From positions 1-27,340 of the forward strand of contig JAZLDO010000029.1 in assembly GCA_045614825.1 (NCBI GenBank): a DNA stretch of 27,340 nucleotides. The letters run 5' to 3'. The first letter of the stretch is position 1; every line of letters begins with the position of its first letter. Under the pieces are notes generated by a model. That model saw only the letters and a list, made by a program, of their open reading frames with translations. It ran no database searches and had not been told where the DNA came from. Of the stretch, positions 23,001 through 27,340 are shown piece by piece. Position numbers and translations under genes: made by a program. Source of the stretch: Aphodosoma sp045614825 (GTDB taxonomy: Bacteria; Bacteroidota; Bacteroidia; Bacteroidales; Paludibacteraceae).

Positions 23001-24605
23001 TCTGATACAACATTGTTTGCTGAGTTTGCGTTGAATAGTTATAAAGTAACTTTGATTGCTGAAAATGGTGCTGTTTATGGAGCTGGAATTTATAGTTATG
23101 GTGAGTCTGTTGAGTTGAGAGCTGAATCAAATGAAGGTTATCAATTCGTACGTTGGTCTGACGGTAATAGTGAAATGATAAGAGAAATAGTTGTGAAGTC
23201 GGACACATTATTGATTGCTGAATTTTCAAAAGATGTGCGAATGGTTGTTTTATATGGCGATAATGGTGTTGTTACAGGGGCAGGTCGTTATGCTTATGGA
23301 GCGTCTGTTGTATTGTCTGCCACACCAAATGAAGGTTACCATTTTGTACGTTGGTCAGATGGAGTAGTTGATGCAATTCGTACGATAGAGGTTAATTCGG
23401 ATATTATCTTAGTAGCTGAATTTGCAATAAATGTATATACGGTAGAATTGAAGGCTGCTAATGGAGTAGTATATGGTTCTGGAGAATATGAACATGGTGC
23501 AGAGGTAGAGATTTCGGTTACACCAAATGAAGGTTATCAATTTGTAGGTTGGTCAGATGGAGATATCAATTCTACACGTACAATTGTAGTTACGTCTGAT
23601 ATAGTATTGACTGCAGAGTTTGTAATTGATGTTATGACAGTTGATGTTCATGTAGAAAATGCAGTAGTCATAGGTGTAGGTGAATATGCTTATGGATCTG
23701 ATGTGACAATTATTGTATTACCAAATGCAGGTTATCAATTCTTGAGTTGGTCTGATGGAGTATTAGAATCTGTTAGAACTATAAAAGTAACATCAGACAC
23801 TCTATTAGTTGCTGAAACCTCACCGATTGTATATTCAGTTGAATTGCAAGGTGAATACGGAACACTATTAGGTTCTGGAGAGTATAACTCTGGTTCGCAA
23901 GTAGAAATAGAAGCCATTGCCGATGAAGGTTACCATTTTGTACGTTGGTCAGATGGAGTAGTTGATGCAATTCGTACGATAGCGGTTAATTCGGATATTA
24001 CTTTAGTAGCCGAATTTGCAATAAATGTATATACGGTAGAATTGCAGGCAGATAATGGAGTTGTAATTGGAGCAGGAGAATATGAACATGGGACAGAAAT
24101 AGTGATTTCGGTTACTCCAAATGAAGGTTATCGATTTGTAGGTTGGTCAGACGGAGTAATTGATGCAATTCGTATGATAGAGGTTAATGCAAATATTACT
24201 TTAGTTGCTGAATTTGCAATCAATGTTTATACGATAAATTTATCGGCAGAGAATGGAACATTTGTGGGTGCAGGAACTTATGAATATGGAACCGAAGTAA
24301 TTATTGTAGCTATACCAAATGAAGGTTATCGTTTTGTTCGTTGGTCTGATAATGATGTTTCGATATCTCGATCTATTATTGTTACGGAAGATGTTGATTT
24401 GTCGGCTGAATTTGAAAAAGTAATTGTTGATGTAAATGTTTATACTAAAGATCAAATATTACATGTAGAAGGCACTGAAAATGGTTATTATTTATATGAT
24501 GCTTTTGGTAATGTAATTTATAACGGTCCTGATAATCAAATTTTCCTTCCTCATGGTGTATATTTCATTAAAGTAGGTTGGGAAACTATAAAGATTGCAT
24601 TGTAA
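14031..24605 (+). CDS. Giant secreted protein: cohesin-like and ASH-like domains, 42 InlB-type repeats, T9SS-like C-terminus
   Basis: A 3524-aa predicted surface protein. The signal peptide is MKKIFLLLSMATFWVAMQA. The N-terminal part alternates three cohesin-like modules (about 22-150, 251-382 and 486-621) with two choice-of-anchor-D/ASH-like domains (151-250, 383-485). The cohesin-like modules are recognised by the strand pattern plus YSLS/FSMS-x(6-12)-G and VVLSN/IILSDAKG. The ASH-like domains carry VNFGHVPI and LKNVGTSKLNVKSI. A degenerate InlB-type repeat (622-691) leads into 42 regular divergent InlB B-repeats (692-3463), each built on ENG...GAG.Y.HG...PNEGYHFV.WSDG...R.I.V.SD..L.AEFAIN. 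The last 61 residues (3464-3524; YYLYDAFGNVIYNG, LPHGVYFIKVG) resemble a T9SS sorting domain without the usual YPNP start. There is no catalytic motif, so the role is probably adhesive, scaffolding or a surface fibre. It is co-transcribed 9 bp after the dockerin peptidase. Frame is intact throughout. Confidence 0.9.
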   Translation: MKKIFLLLSMATFWVAMQATNIVSLQSVTTSPTDELQIDVSLANSDALTAVEVKIPLDENMTYIDESALLNTARSNGHIISAAEVDKELRIYIYSLSLKTFKGSEGLLFSFKLKINEDPAIYTLIPEVVLSNKSGKSVTAKVEAGIITILSPKLEFVTHEVNFGHVPIRSNYSRTITLKNVGTSKLNVKSIIIPDSRFVVSETQFAIGVGETKSITLKYSPLEHGSITRQLTVVSDAINKEHAIDVVADPYSINELHVGKVEGVADSIVSLPLTVKNMEPIVGVQFRFKMPNKLQFDDFELAPRTNNYIVLNSQEKDTLSMMLYSLSKTPMVGNDGEIGNLKLKLVGNSGYNYLSPLDVVLSNVDEENMVSATSQGWVRIKSPKLNCETTFTLPSASVTSYASGTYVIQNSGQSPLIIEDITFMSEGFKVVGNLPITILAGGKDSVKIEHRATIEDEYSTIMNIYTNDPDNQVKKVRVNSYMFEPNSLKLTGEPAFVKQGEDSVQGYHLNIAMNNYSDIVAMQFDVHWQANMTTDIDKLLTTARLNGHNCSVTKVNNSTYRILVFSMSNKLIKNKSGNVVTLGYVGTDFKGVITVDNIILSDAKGVNRISEPTASMTVLVNKLTVNSNDTTMGVVFGGGYFNRGSKVTISAEAKYGYVFSKWSDGSTDTTRVVTLNSNTNLTAIFLTNIHTVTLSGKNGTVKGAGEYQHGKEVEIEAIPDYGYHFVKWSDGDTLAKRKFTILDNVNLTAEFAINVYKVELKSENGVTQGSGEYNHGSTANINAVAAVGYHFVKWSDGVTKAKRSIVVLSDTTLTAEFAINQYMVSVTAKNGKVEGTGEYDYGSIADLVAIPDEGYHFIGWSDGETEAERSIAVMSNVSLTAEFAINVYEVVLNTENGIVKGAGKYEHGDTIDISSVPNEGYHFVKWSDGDKNAERKIVVKSDLNLTAETAINVYTVSLSASNGVVTGAGKYEHGDTVLISVTPNEGYHFINWSDGVVSTERRFIITSDLSLKAEIAINVYTLSLLVENGTVVGAGEYNHGRNVYIRAYPDYGYHFVRWSDGVEEEARNVKIVCDTTITAEMEINEYDVTLTTEYGVVTGAGKYKHGDTITISAIANEGYHFVKWSDNSKLEERELIVKSDLNLFAEFAINVYDVNLSAENGVVLGAGKYNHGEIANISVTPNEGYHFVRWSDGVIDVSRSFKVVSDISLTAKCAINRHSVTLLAENGQVKGAGEYDYGTKVTLTAVPNEGYHFVRWSDGDTDIVREVTLVDDLTLSAEFAINIYNVVLTAENGVVSGAGEYEHGTEITITVTPDLHYHFVRWSDGDTNPSRSVKLTSDLVLVAECSIDEFEVTADVENGKILGIGRYEYGSIVEFTAEPNKGYHFVCWSDGEEAIKRTLTITSDLVLSVEFAIDVFDVELSSENGIVLGAGEYQFGEVVSLSAIANEGYHFVRWSDGSTEANRKIVVVEDLSLVAEFEINVYDVVVNVSNATVSGIGKYEHGSIVNIVVTPNIGYHFVGWNDGELSVERQLIVVSDTILSAIVEADIHSVVLSAENGVVLGAGQYNYGSNVTLNAVANEGYHFVRWSDGEENAMRIITITGDVNLVAEFAINVYSVEVFAENGEVTGGGIYQHGEEIEVVVTPNVGHHFVRWSDGSMELSRVIKVTSDLTLTAIIAINTYKVDLSAENGQVVGAGEYNYGTKLTIMAIADEGYHFVGWSDGETMSTRTINVESDTSLVATFAINVYSVLLDYDVNKGTVIGAGNYEHGEVITIKAIPNEGYHFVKWSDGNESIERTFAIEGDLTLTAEFAIEIREIVVVAENGTVEGAGRYEYGTIATLVATPNKGYHFVEWSDGVEEPTRTIEVTENVELVAEFEINVYNVNLTSENGDVVGSGSYAHGTEVELIAIPKEGYHFVGWSDGVEEMTRKVVVTTDINLNAEFAINVYNLVLETENAIVFGAGKYEHGTEVEISVVLNEGYYFVGWSDGDLNKTRTIKVNSDLYLEAKTAIYVYDVVLNGVNGDVTGAGKYKHGETAIISVIPNEGYHFVGWSDGETAMEREIVVVENWDLTALNEINVYVLELFAENGNIEGASSGSYNHGTEMTINAVPNEGYHFVGWSDGVMETERTISVTSDIVLTAIFEVNVYSVVVSGQNGIIEGGGNFEHGTEIEISAIPNEGYHFVGWSDGDSAMVRKIVVTSDLVLYADIQINVYNVVLTAENATIVGAGQYEHGTQITIHVTPNEGYSFVGWSDGELQSTRTFIVTSDIELYANILINEYDLVVSAENGTITNAGKYEHGSVVEISALPNDGYHFVRWSDGDTLPNRVLTMTSDITLSAYFAINIYDVVLNVENGIVFGDGRYNHGTNLTIAAYANEGYHFVGWSDGDKNLVRTISLISDTILTALFEIDKCTITLSAENGKVYGSGVYDYGSEVDLIAEANKNYHFVGWSDGDENITRSVIVKSDLNLTALFAINRHSVELTAEKGVVVGAGEYDYSTILEIKAEPNEGYHFVRWSDGDENPIRTIVVTSDIELFAEFEINRYSVVLHATNGSVLGEGEYEHGTTITLKAIPNSGYEFVKWSDGDDRDERVFEITSNIDLTAEFAKEIREVVVLAENGIVVGAGRYEYGAEATLNAIPNEGYHFVGWSDGETSALRSITMLTDTVLTAEFAINIYSITLMGENGSVYGAGDYEYGTTIEISAIPNEGYYFVGWSDGDNSAVRTIMVVENMNLTAQFVSNLYSVVLGCENGIVLGGGLYEYGAEINLTATPDEGYDFVKWSDGYLLPNRTIIVVDDIELMAEFELRRVNISLSGDHGTVVGAGIYDYGSKVELIAIADEGYHFESWSDGVVEESRIIEATTDVDLIAKFVVNTYSIVLHAENGNVYGAGVYEHGTEVTLTAEPNEGFHFVRWSDGNNNAIRTIKLTSNVELTAEFSKEIREIIVNTENGVVSGAGRYAYGATAVLSAIPNEGYHFVGWSDGVTDLVRTITVLSDTTLFAEFALNSYKVTLIAENGAVYGAGIYSYGESVELRAESNEGYQFVRWSDGNSEMIREIVVKSDTLLIAEFSKDVRMVVLYGDNGVVTGAGRYAYGASVVLSATPNEGYHFVRWSDGVVDAIRTIEVNSDIILVAEFAINVYTVELKAANGVVYGSGEYEHGAEVEISVTPNEGYQFVGWSDGDINSTRTIVVTSDIVLTAEFVIDVMTVDVHVENAVVIGVGEYAYGSDVTIIVLPNAGYQFLSWSDGVLESVRTIKVTSDTLLVAETSPIVYSVELQGEYGTLLGSGEYNSGSQVEIEAIADEGYHFVRWSDGVVDAIRTIAVNSDITLVAEFAINVYTVELQADNGVVIGAGEYEHGTEIVISVTPNEGYRFVGWSDGVIDAIRMIEVNANITLVAEFAINVYTINLSAENGTFVGAGTYEYGTEVIIVAIPNEGYRFVRWSDNDVSISRSIIVTEDVDLSAEFEKVIVDVNVYTKDQILHVEGTENGYYLYDAFGNVIYNGPDNQIFLPHGVYFIKVGWETIKIAL
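14056..14082 (+). promoter_or_regulatory. Perfect 11-bp hairpin within signal-peptide codons of the giant gene
   Basis: gcatggcaacc (14056-14066) and ggttgccatgc (14072-14082) are exact complements around a 5-nt loop. This is GC-rich for the region and starts 25 nt after the first base of the AUG. No U-tract follows, so it is not an intrinsic terminator. It could slow early translation or stabilise/process the mRNA between the two genes. The role is inferred. Confidence 0.55.
14094..15893 (+). other. Cohesin-like / ASH-like N-terminal domain block of the giant protein
   Basis: Three copies of a cohesin-like module (14094-14480, 14781-15176, 15486-15893) separated by two ASH-like modules. Copies 1 and 3 share xLLTTARxNGH (LLNTARSNGH; LLTTARLNGH). 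All three share a YSLS/FSMS strand and a late VLSN/ILSD motif, so the block arose by internal duplication of a cohesin-ASH pair. Assignment is by sequence pattern without a profile search. Confidence 0.65.
16104..24419 (+). repeat. Tandem array of 42 units of 198 bp (66 aa)
   Basis: Units start at residue 692 and continue without gaps to residue 3463. Forty-one of the 42 are complete and the last is 62 aa before the C-terminal domain. Summing unit lengths reproduces the protein length exactly if every unit is 66 aa except two of 68 aa (the 17th with a two-residue insert before its GTV, and the 22nd with SGS inserted). The nucleotide core around gaaggttatcattttgt recurs in most units, with synonymous variation elsewhere. 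Adjacent units differ clearly, so the array is old but shows local recent duplication near its 3' end. Confidence 0.95.
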
Positions 24606-24620
24606 TAAAATGTTATAGTT

Positions 24621-25214
24621 ATGAAAAATAAGGTTATTGAATTGTTAAAATCGACAGAAAGAGAAAGAATTGATCGAGTGATTGATTATTTGGAAAATAA
24701 GTCGGATTATTTTACTGCGCCTGCTTCTACGGCATTTCATGGTAATTATGCTGGTGGATTGGCAGAGCATTCTCTTAATGTATATGAAGTTGCGATGAGG
24801 GTGAAGGCAACAATGGTGGAGTTGAAGCCAGAATTGGTTAATCGTATTTCGGATGAGAGTGTGGCGATTGTGGCGTTGTTGCATGATTTGTGTAAAACGA
24901 ATGTGTATAAGGTGGAGAAGAAGAATAGGAAGGTGAATGGTCGTTGGGAAGAGGTGGATGCATACGGTGTGGATTATTCGAAATTTCCTCTTGGTCATGG
25001 GGAGAAGTCGGTGATTATGTTGTTGTCGTTGGGTTTTCCGCTTACGAGGGATGAGATGTTGGCTATTAGGTGGCATATGTCGGCATGGGAGTTGCCGATG
25101 CAGAGCGCAGAGGCTAAGGCGAATTTGAATGAGGCGAGGGAGCAGTGTCCGTTGTTGGCTGTATTGCAGGCTGCTGATGGATTGGCTTCGGCAATTTTAG
25201 AAAAAAGTAAATAA
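24621..25214 (+). CDS. HD domain-containing hydrolase
   Basis: A 197-aa metal-dependent phosphohydrolase of the HD superfamily, with no signal peptide, hence cytoplasmic. Metal-ligand pattern: H50 in GGLAEHSLNVYE, H88-D89 in ALLHDLCK, H126 in LGHGEKS, H152 in RWHMSAW and D186 in LQAADGLAS. The layout resembles the HD module of YhaM-type 3'-5' exonucleases and small stand-alone HD proteins of Bacteroidales. No nucleic-acid-binding domain is present and the substrate is unknown (nucleotide or RNA are possibilities). It starts 15 bp after the giant gene and probably shares its transcript, although its function seems unrelated to surface export. Confidence 0.9.
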   Translation: MKNKVIELLKSTERERIDRVIDYLENKSDYFTAPASTAFHGNYAGGLAEHSLNVYEVAMRVKATMVELKPELVNRISDESVAIVALLHDLCKTNVYKVEKKNRKVNGRWEEVDAYGVDYSKFPLGHGEKSVIMLLSLGFPLTRDEMLAIRWHMSAWELPMQSAEAKANLNEAREQCPLLAVLQAADGLASAILEKSK

Positions 25215-25216
25215 TG

Positions 25217-25362
25217 ATTTTCTAGACAGAATTACATAAGAACATATTTTTTTGTATTTTACATACGCCTCGTTATGTATATGACGTACCTTGGCGAAAG
25301 AAAGACATATTTTAAGTTACATTCTATAAATATGTTTTATTTGTTTTTATGTCTAAAAAATA
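25217..25362. repeat. Long imperfect palindrome between HD and thioesterase genes
   Basis: attttctagaca at the left end is nearly complementary to the right end (tgtctaaaaaat, 25351-25362). The arms continue as an AT-rich imperfect stem for about 30 bp, up to aacata/tatgtt. The middle holds a small acata/tatgt hairpin (25261-25278). It may be the 3' structure of the upstream transcript or a decayed miniature element. The spacer has no other recognisable signal. Confidence 0.4.
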
Positions 25363-25396
25363 GTGTTTTGATTTGTATATTGTAAATTGAATAATT

Positions 25397-26113
25397 ATGG
25401 ATGGTAAATATGAGTTAGATAAGGTGGTTGCGACGAGCGATTTGGGTCGTAAGGGATGTTTGAGACTACGTTCGCTTGTGGATTACTTGCAGGATTGTAG
25501 TGTATTTCAGTTGGATACGGAGCCTGAGTTGGATGCGTATTTTAAGTCGGTGAATGGTGGTATGTTTCTATCACAAAGAGATATACATATTATAAGGATG
25601 CCAAAGTATGGTGAAAAAGTAAAAGTTAAAACTTGGGTGTATGAGGTGAATCCGTCTTATGGTTATCGTAATAATAATGTGTATGATGAGGAGGGACGTT
25701 TGTGTGTTGAGTCGAGTGCGTTAGGTGTGTTTGTGAAGTATGATACGGGGGTATTGCTTCGTGTTCCACAGGAGATTATGGATTCGATGCCTCGATATGA
25801 GCGTCATGAAATGGAGTATCGTCCTCGTAAGATTCGTTTGCCTAAGGATGTGGAGCCTGAATTGGTGGATGAATATCGAGTGAGAGAGTATCATATTGAC
25901 GGTAATAAACATATGAATAATGCGTGGTATGTGGCTATAGGTGAGGAGTATTTGCCGAGGGATTGGGAGTTTTCGAGGGTGAGAATTGAGTATTTAATCC
26001 CTGCTGTGTATGGCGATGTGATGAGTGTTGAGCGTTATGTGATAGAAAATGGTTATATTGTGGTTATGCGCCGTGAAGATGGAAAAATTTATTCAATTAT
26101 AGAGTTTATTTGA
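25397..26113 (+). CDS. Acyl-ACP thioesterase family protein
   Basis: Hydrolyses fatty-acyl-ACP to release free fatty acids. It has a cytoplasmic double hot-dog fold with two tandem domains (about 1-130 and 150-238). The N-terminal domain contains VDYLQDCSVFQLD, a helix region common to bacterial FatA/FatB relatives, and RDIHIIRMPKYGEKVKVKTWV. The C-terminal domain has the catalytic block YHIDGNKHMNNAWYV, in which N170 and H172 correspond to the Asn and His of the plant enzymes. The length (238 aa) fits the bacterial family. It has no close operon partner: a 182-bp spacer lies upstream and a terminator-like hairpin downstream before dnaB. The preferred chain length cannot be inferred. Confidence 0.9.
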   Translation: MDGKYELDKVVATSDLGRKGCLRLRSLVDYLQDCSVFQLDTEPELDAYFKSVNGGMFLSQRDIHIIRMPKYGEKVKVKTWVYEVNPSYGYRNNNVYDEEGRLCVESSALGVFVKYDTGVLLRVPQEIMDSMPRYERHEMEYRPRKIRLPKDVEPELVDEYRVREYHIDGNKHMNNAWYVAIGEEYLPRDWEFSRVRIEYLIPAVYGDVMSVERYVIENGYIVVMRREDGKIYSIIEFI

Positions 26114-26124
26114 GAATTTTATTG

Positions 26125-26132
26125 TATATTTG
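26125..26132 (+). promoter_or_regulatory. Putative -7 box of dnaB
   Basis: TATATTTG fits TAnnTTTG and lies 12 bp after the thioesterase stop. A TTTG at 26109-26112 is too close (12 nt) for a standard -33 element, so support is partial. If used, the hairpin at 26145-26184 would form in the dnaB leader. Confidence 0.4.
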
Positions 26133-26144
26133 CAGTTTGAAAAA

Positions 26145-26184
26145 AACAGAATAACATTATAGCATAAATTTTTGTTATTCTGTT
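26145..26184 (+). terminator. 12-bp hairpin between thioesterase and dnaB genes
   Basis: aacagaataaca (26145-26156) pairs perfectly with tgttattctgtt (26173-26184) across a 16-nt loop. It is followed by gttttgtct, a weak U-tract. The most likely role is the thioesterase terminator. Its position 27 nt before the dnaB AUG also allows a leader role. Confidence 0.65.
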
Positions 26185-26211
26185 GTTTTGTCTAAAAAAA
26201 TAGGAAGAATA

Positions 26212-27340
26212 ATGGCTAAGAAGAGACAAGAAAAGACAGATGTGCGCCAGATAGATTTTGGGCGTGTGCCACCGCAGGCGGGGGATATGGAGGCGAGTGT
26301 GTTGGGCGCGTTGATGTTGGAGCGTGATGCATTTGCTATAGTTGCTGAGATATTGAAGCCTGAGTGTTTCTATAAAGAGACTCATGAGAAGATATATCGT
26401 GCTATTGTGAATTTGGCAGCCAATGATGAGCCTGTCGATATGCTCACTGTGGTGGAACAGATGCACAAAGAGGGTACGTTGGAAGAGGTGGGTGGACCTG
26501 CGTTTATTGGTAGTTTAACTACTAATTTGGCATCGTCGGCACACTTGGAGTATCATGCCAAGATTATCGCTCAGAAGTTTTTGGCGCGTGAGTTGATACG
26601 TGTGGCAACTGATATTCAGACCAAAGCATTCGATGATAAAGCCGATGTGGATGATTTGATGCAAGAGGCAGAGGGGTTGATATTTGAAGTGAGCCAGAAT
26701 GGTATCAAACGCGATGTGGTGGCTGTGGGTAGCGTGTTGCAAGAGGCATTGGAACGCATGCAGAAGGCTGCAAAACAGGCTGGCGGTATGAGTGGTTTGC
26801 CTTCTGGATTCCATAAATTAGATAAGGTTACGTCGGGATGGCAAAATAGTACGTTGGTGATTATTGCTGCACGTCCGGCGATGGGTAAAACGGCATTTGT
26901 GTTATCGATGGCAAAGAACATTGCGGTGGATATGAACACGCCTTGTGCGGTATTCTCGCTTGAGATGAGTAATGTGGAGTTGGTCAACCGTCTGATTTCG
27001 AATGTGGCTCAATTGGATTCGAAGAAGATAAAGAATGGTCAGTTAGAACGACATGAGTGGGCACAATTGGATGTGGCAATCAATAAATTGCAAAAGGCTC
27101 CGTTGTATGTGGACGATACACCGTCGTTGTCGATTTTGGAATTGCGTACTAAGGCTCGTCGTTTGGTGCGCGACCATGGTGTGAAGATGATTGTCATCGA
27201 CTACTTGCAGTTGATGAATGCGCAAGGTATGAATTTCTTCTCGCGTGAGCAAGAGGTGAGTTTGATTTCGCGTTCGCTCAAAGGATTGGCCAAGGAGTTG
27301 GATATACCGATTATAGCCTTGTCGCAGTTGAATCGTGGTG
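26212..27340 (+). CDS. dnaB: Replicative DNA helicase DnaB (5' part)
   Basis: Hexameric 5'-3' helicase that unwinds DNA at the replication fork and recruits primase. The frame is open to the window's right edge, giving the first 376 residues. The N-terminal DnaB domain (about 22-125) opens with PPQAGDMEASVLGALMLERDAF. A linker follows, then the RecA-like core with SGLPSGFHKLDKVTSGWQ (194-211), Walker A ARPAMGKTAF (220-229, Lys226), the SLEMSNVELVNRL block, Walker B MIVIDYLQLM (326-335) and the start of the SQLNRG motif (371-376). About 100-150 residues should remain beyond the window. The ATG is chosen because it precedes the DnaB N-domain by the usual short basic tail and follows an aggaag purine-rich site (26202-26207) with a 4-nt gap, unusually Shine-Dalgarno-like for this phylum. 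Confidence 0.97.
   Translation, partial: MAKKRQEKTDVRQIDFGRVPPQAGDMEASVLGALMLERDAFAIVAEILKPECFYKETHEKIYRAIVNLAANDEPVDMLTVVEQMHKEGTLEEVGGPAFIGSLTTNLASSAHLEYHAKIIAQKFLARELIRVATDIQTKAFDDKADVDDLMQEAEGLIFEVSQNGIKRDVVAVGSVLQEALERMQKAAKQAGGMSGLPSGFHKLDKVTSGWQNSTLVIIAARPAMGKTAFVLSMAKNIAVDMNTPCAVFSLEMSNVELVNRLISNVAQLDSKKIKNGQLERHEWAQLDVAINKLQKAPLYVDDTPSLSILELRTKARRLVRDHGVKMIVIDYLQLMNAQGMNFFSREQEVSLISRSLKGLAKELDIPIIALSQLNRG

Noticed and set aside
16104..24419. A 198-bp periodic repeat that could suggest satellite DNA or a CRISPR-like array
   Set aside because: The frame is open throughout, every unit encodes the same protein fold, and there are no short identical repeats with unique spacers.
24645..25076. 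143-aa minus-strand frame opposite the HD gene
   Set aside because: Low-complexity His/Arg/Ile-rich composition. It is antisense to an intact HD domain with all metal ligands.
26119..26466. 115-aa minus-strand frame opposite the dnaB start
   Set aside because: It is antisense to the conserved DnaB N-domain and crosses the terminator hairpin.

Overview
The window looks like chromosomal DNA of an anaerobic, AT-rich member of the Bacteroidales. Supporting signs are Bacteroidota-type promoters (TAnnTTTG at -7, TTTG-like at -33), Bacteroidota-restricted families (DUF3316, GSCFA, the long QueA-like paralogue, DUF4268), a 2-oxoacid:ferredoxin oxidoreductase gamma subunit, and type IX secretion (T9SS) sorting domains. 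No rRNA, tRNA, CRISPR, phage or transposase gene was seen.

Layout. (1) 1-446: 3' end of a 2-oxoacid:acceptor oxidoreductase gamma subunit. (2) 447-981: gene-free, holding a terminator, a probable 256-bp MITE with terminal inverted repeats and an 11-bp flanking direct repeat, and a perfect 19-bp bidirectional terminator hairpin. (3) 4531-982, minus: compact four-gene operon with two tandem DUF3316 paralogues, an S41 lipoprotein peptidase and a GSCFA protein. (4) 7545-4705, minus: compact four-gene operon with a WbpD-like sugar N-acetyltransferase, a HAD hydrolase, a small lipoprotein and a long-form QueA-like protein. (5) 8799-7687, minus: alanine dehydrogenase with its own terminator and a 7-bp tandem repeat just upstream of its start. 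(6) 9119-9646, plus: DUF4268 protein. (7) 9930-25214, plus: the accessory core of the window. It has a 1363-aa subtilisin-like peptidase with a type I dockerin and a T9SS sorting domain. A 3524-aa secreted protein follows 9 bp later, with three cohesin-like domains, two choice-of-anchor-D/ASH-like domains, one degenerate and 42 regular 66-aa divergent InlB B-repeats, and a short T9SS-like C-terminus. An HD-domain hydrolase follows. (8) 25397-26113: acyl-ACP thioesterase. (9) 26212 to the window end: 5' part of the replicative helicase dnaB.

The most notable system is the peptidase/giant-protein pair. One product carries a dockerin and the adjacent product carries cohesin-like modules, and both appear built for the T9SS. 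This suggests, by inference, a surface complex in which a protease docks on a long fibrous repeat protein. A perfect 11-bp hairpin inside the giant gene's signal-peptide codons, 25 nt after its ATG, may tune the ratio of the two products. The repeat array shows multi-unit duplication and sequence homogenisation, so its length probably varies between strains.

A second theme is short 7/14-bp tandem repeats and small hairpin cassettes. They occur in spacers and also apparently in frame inside two genes (GSCFA and DUF4268).
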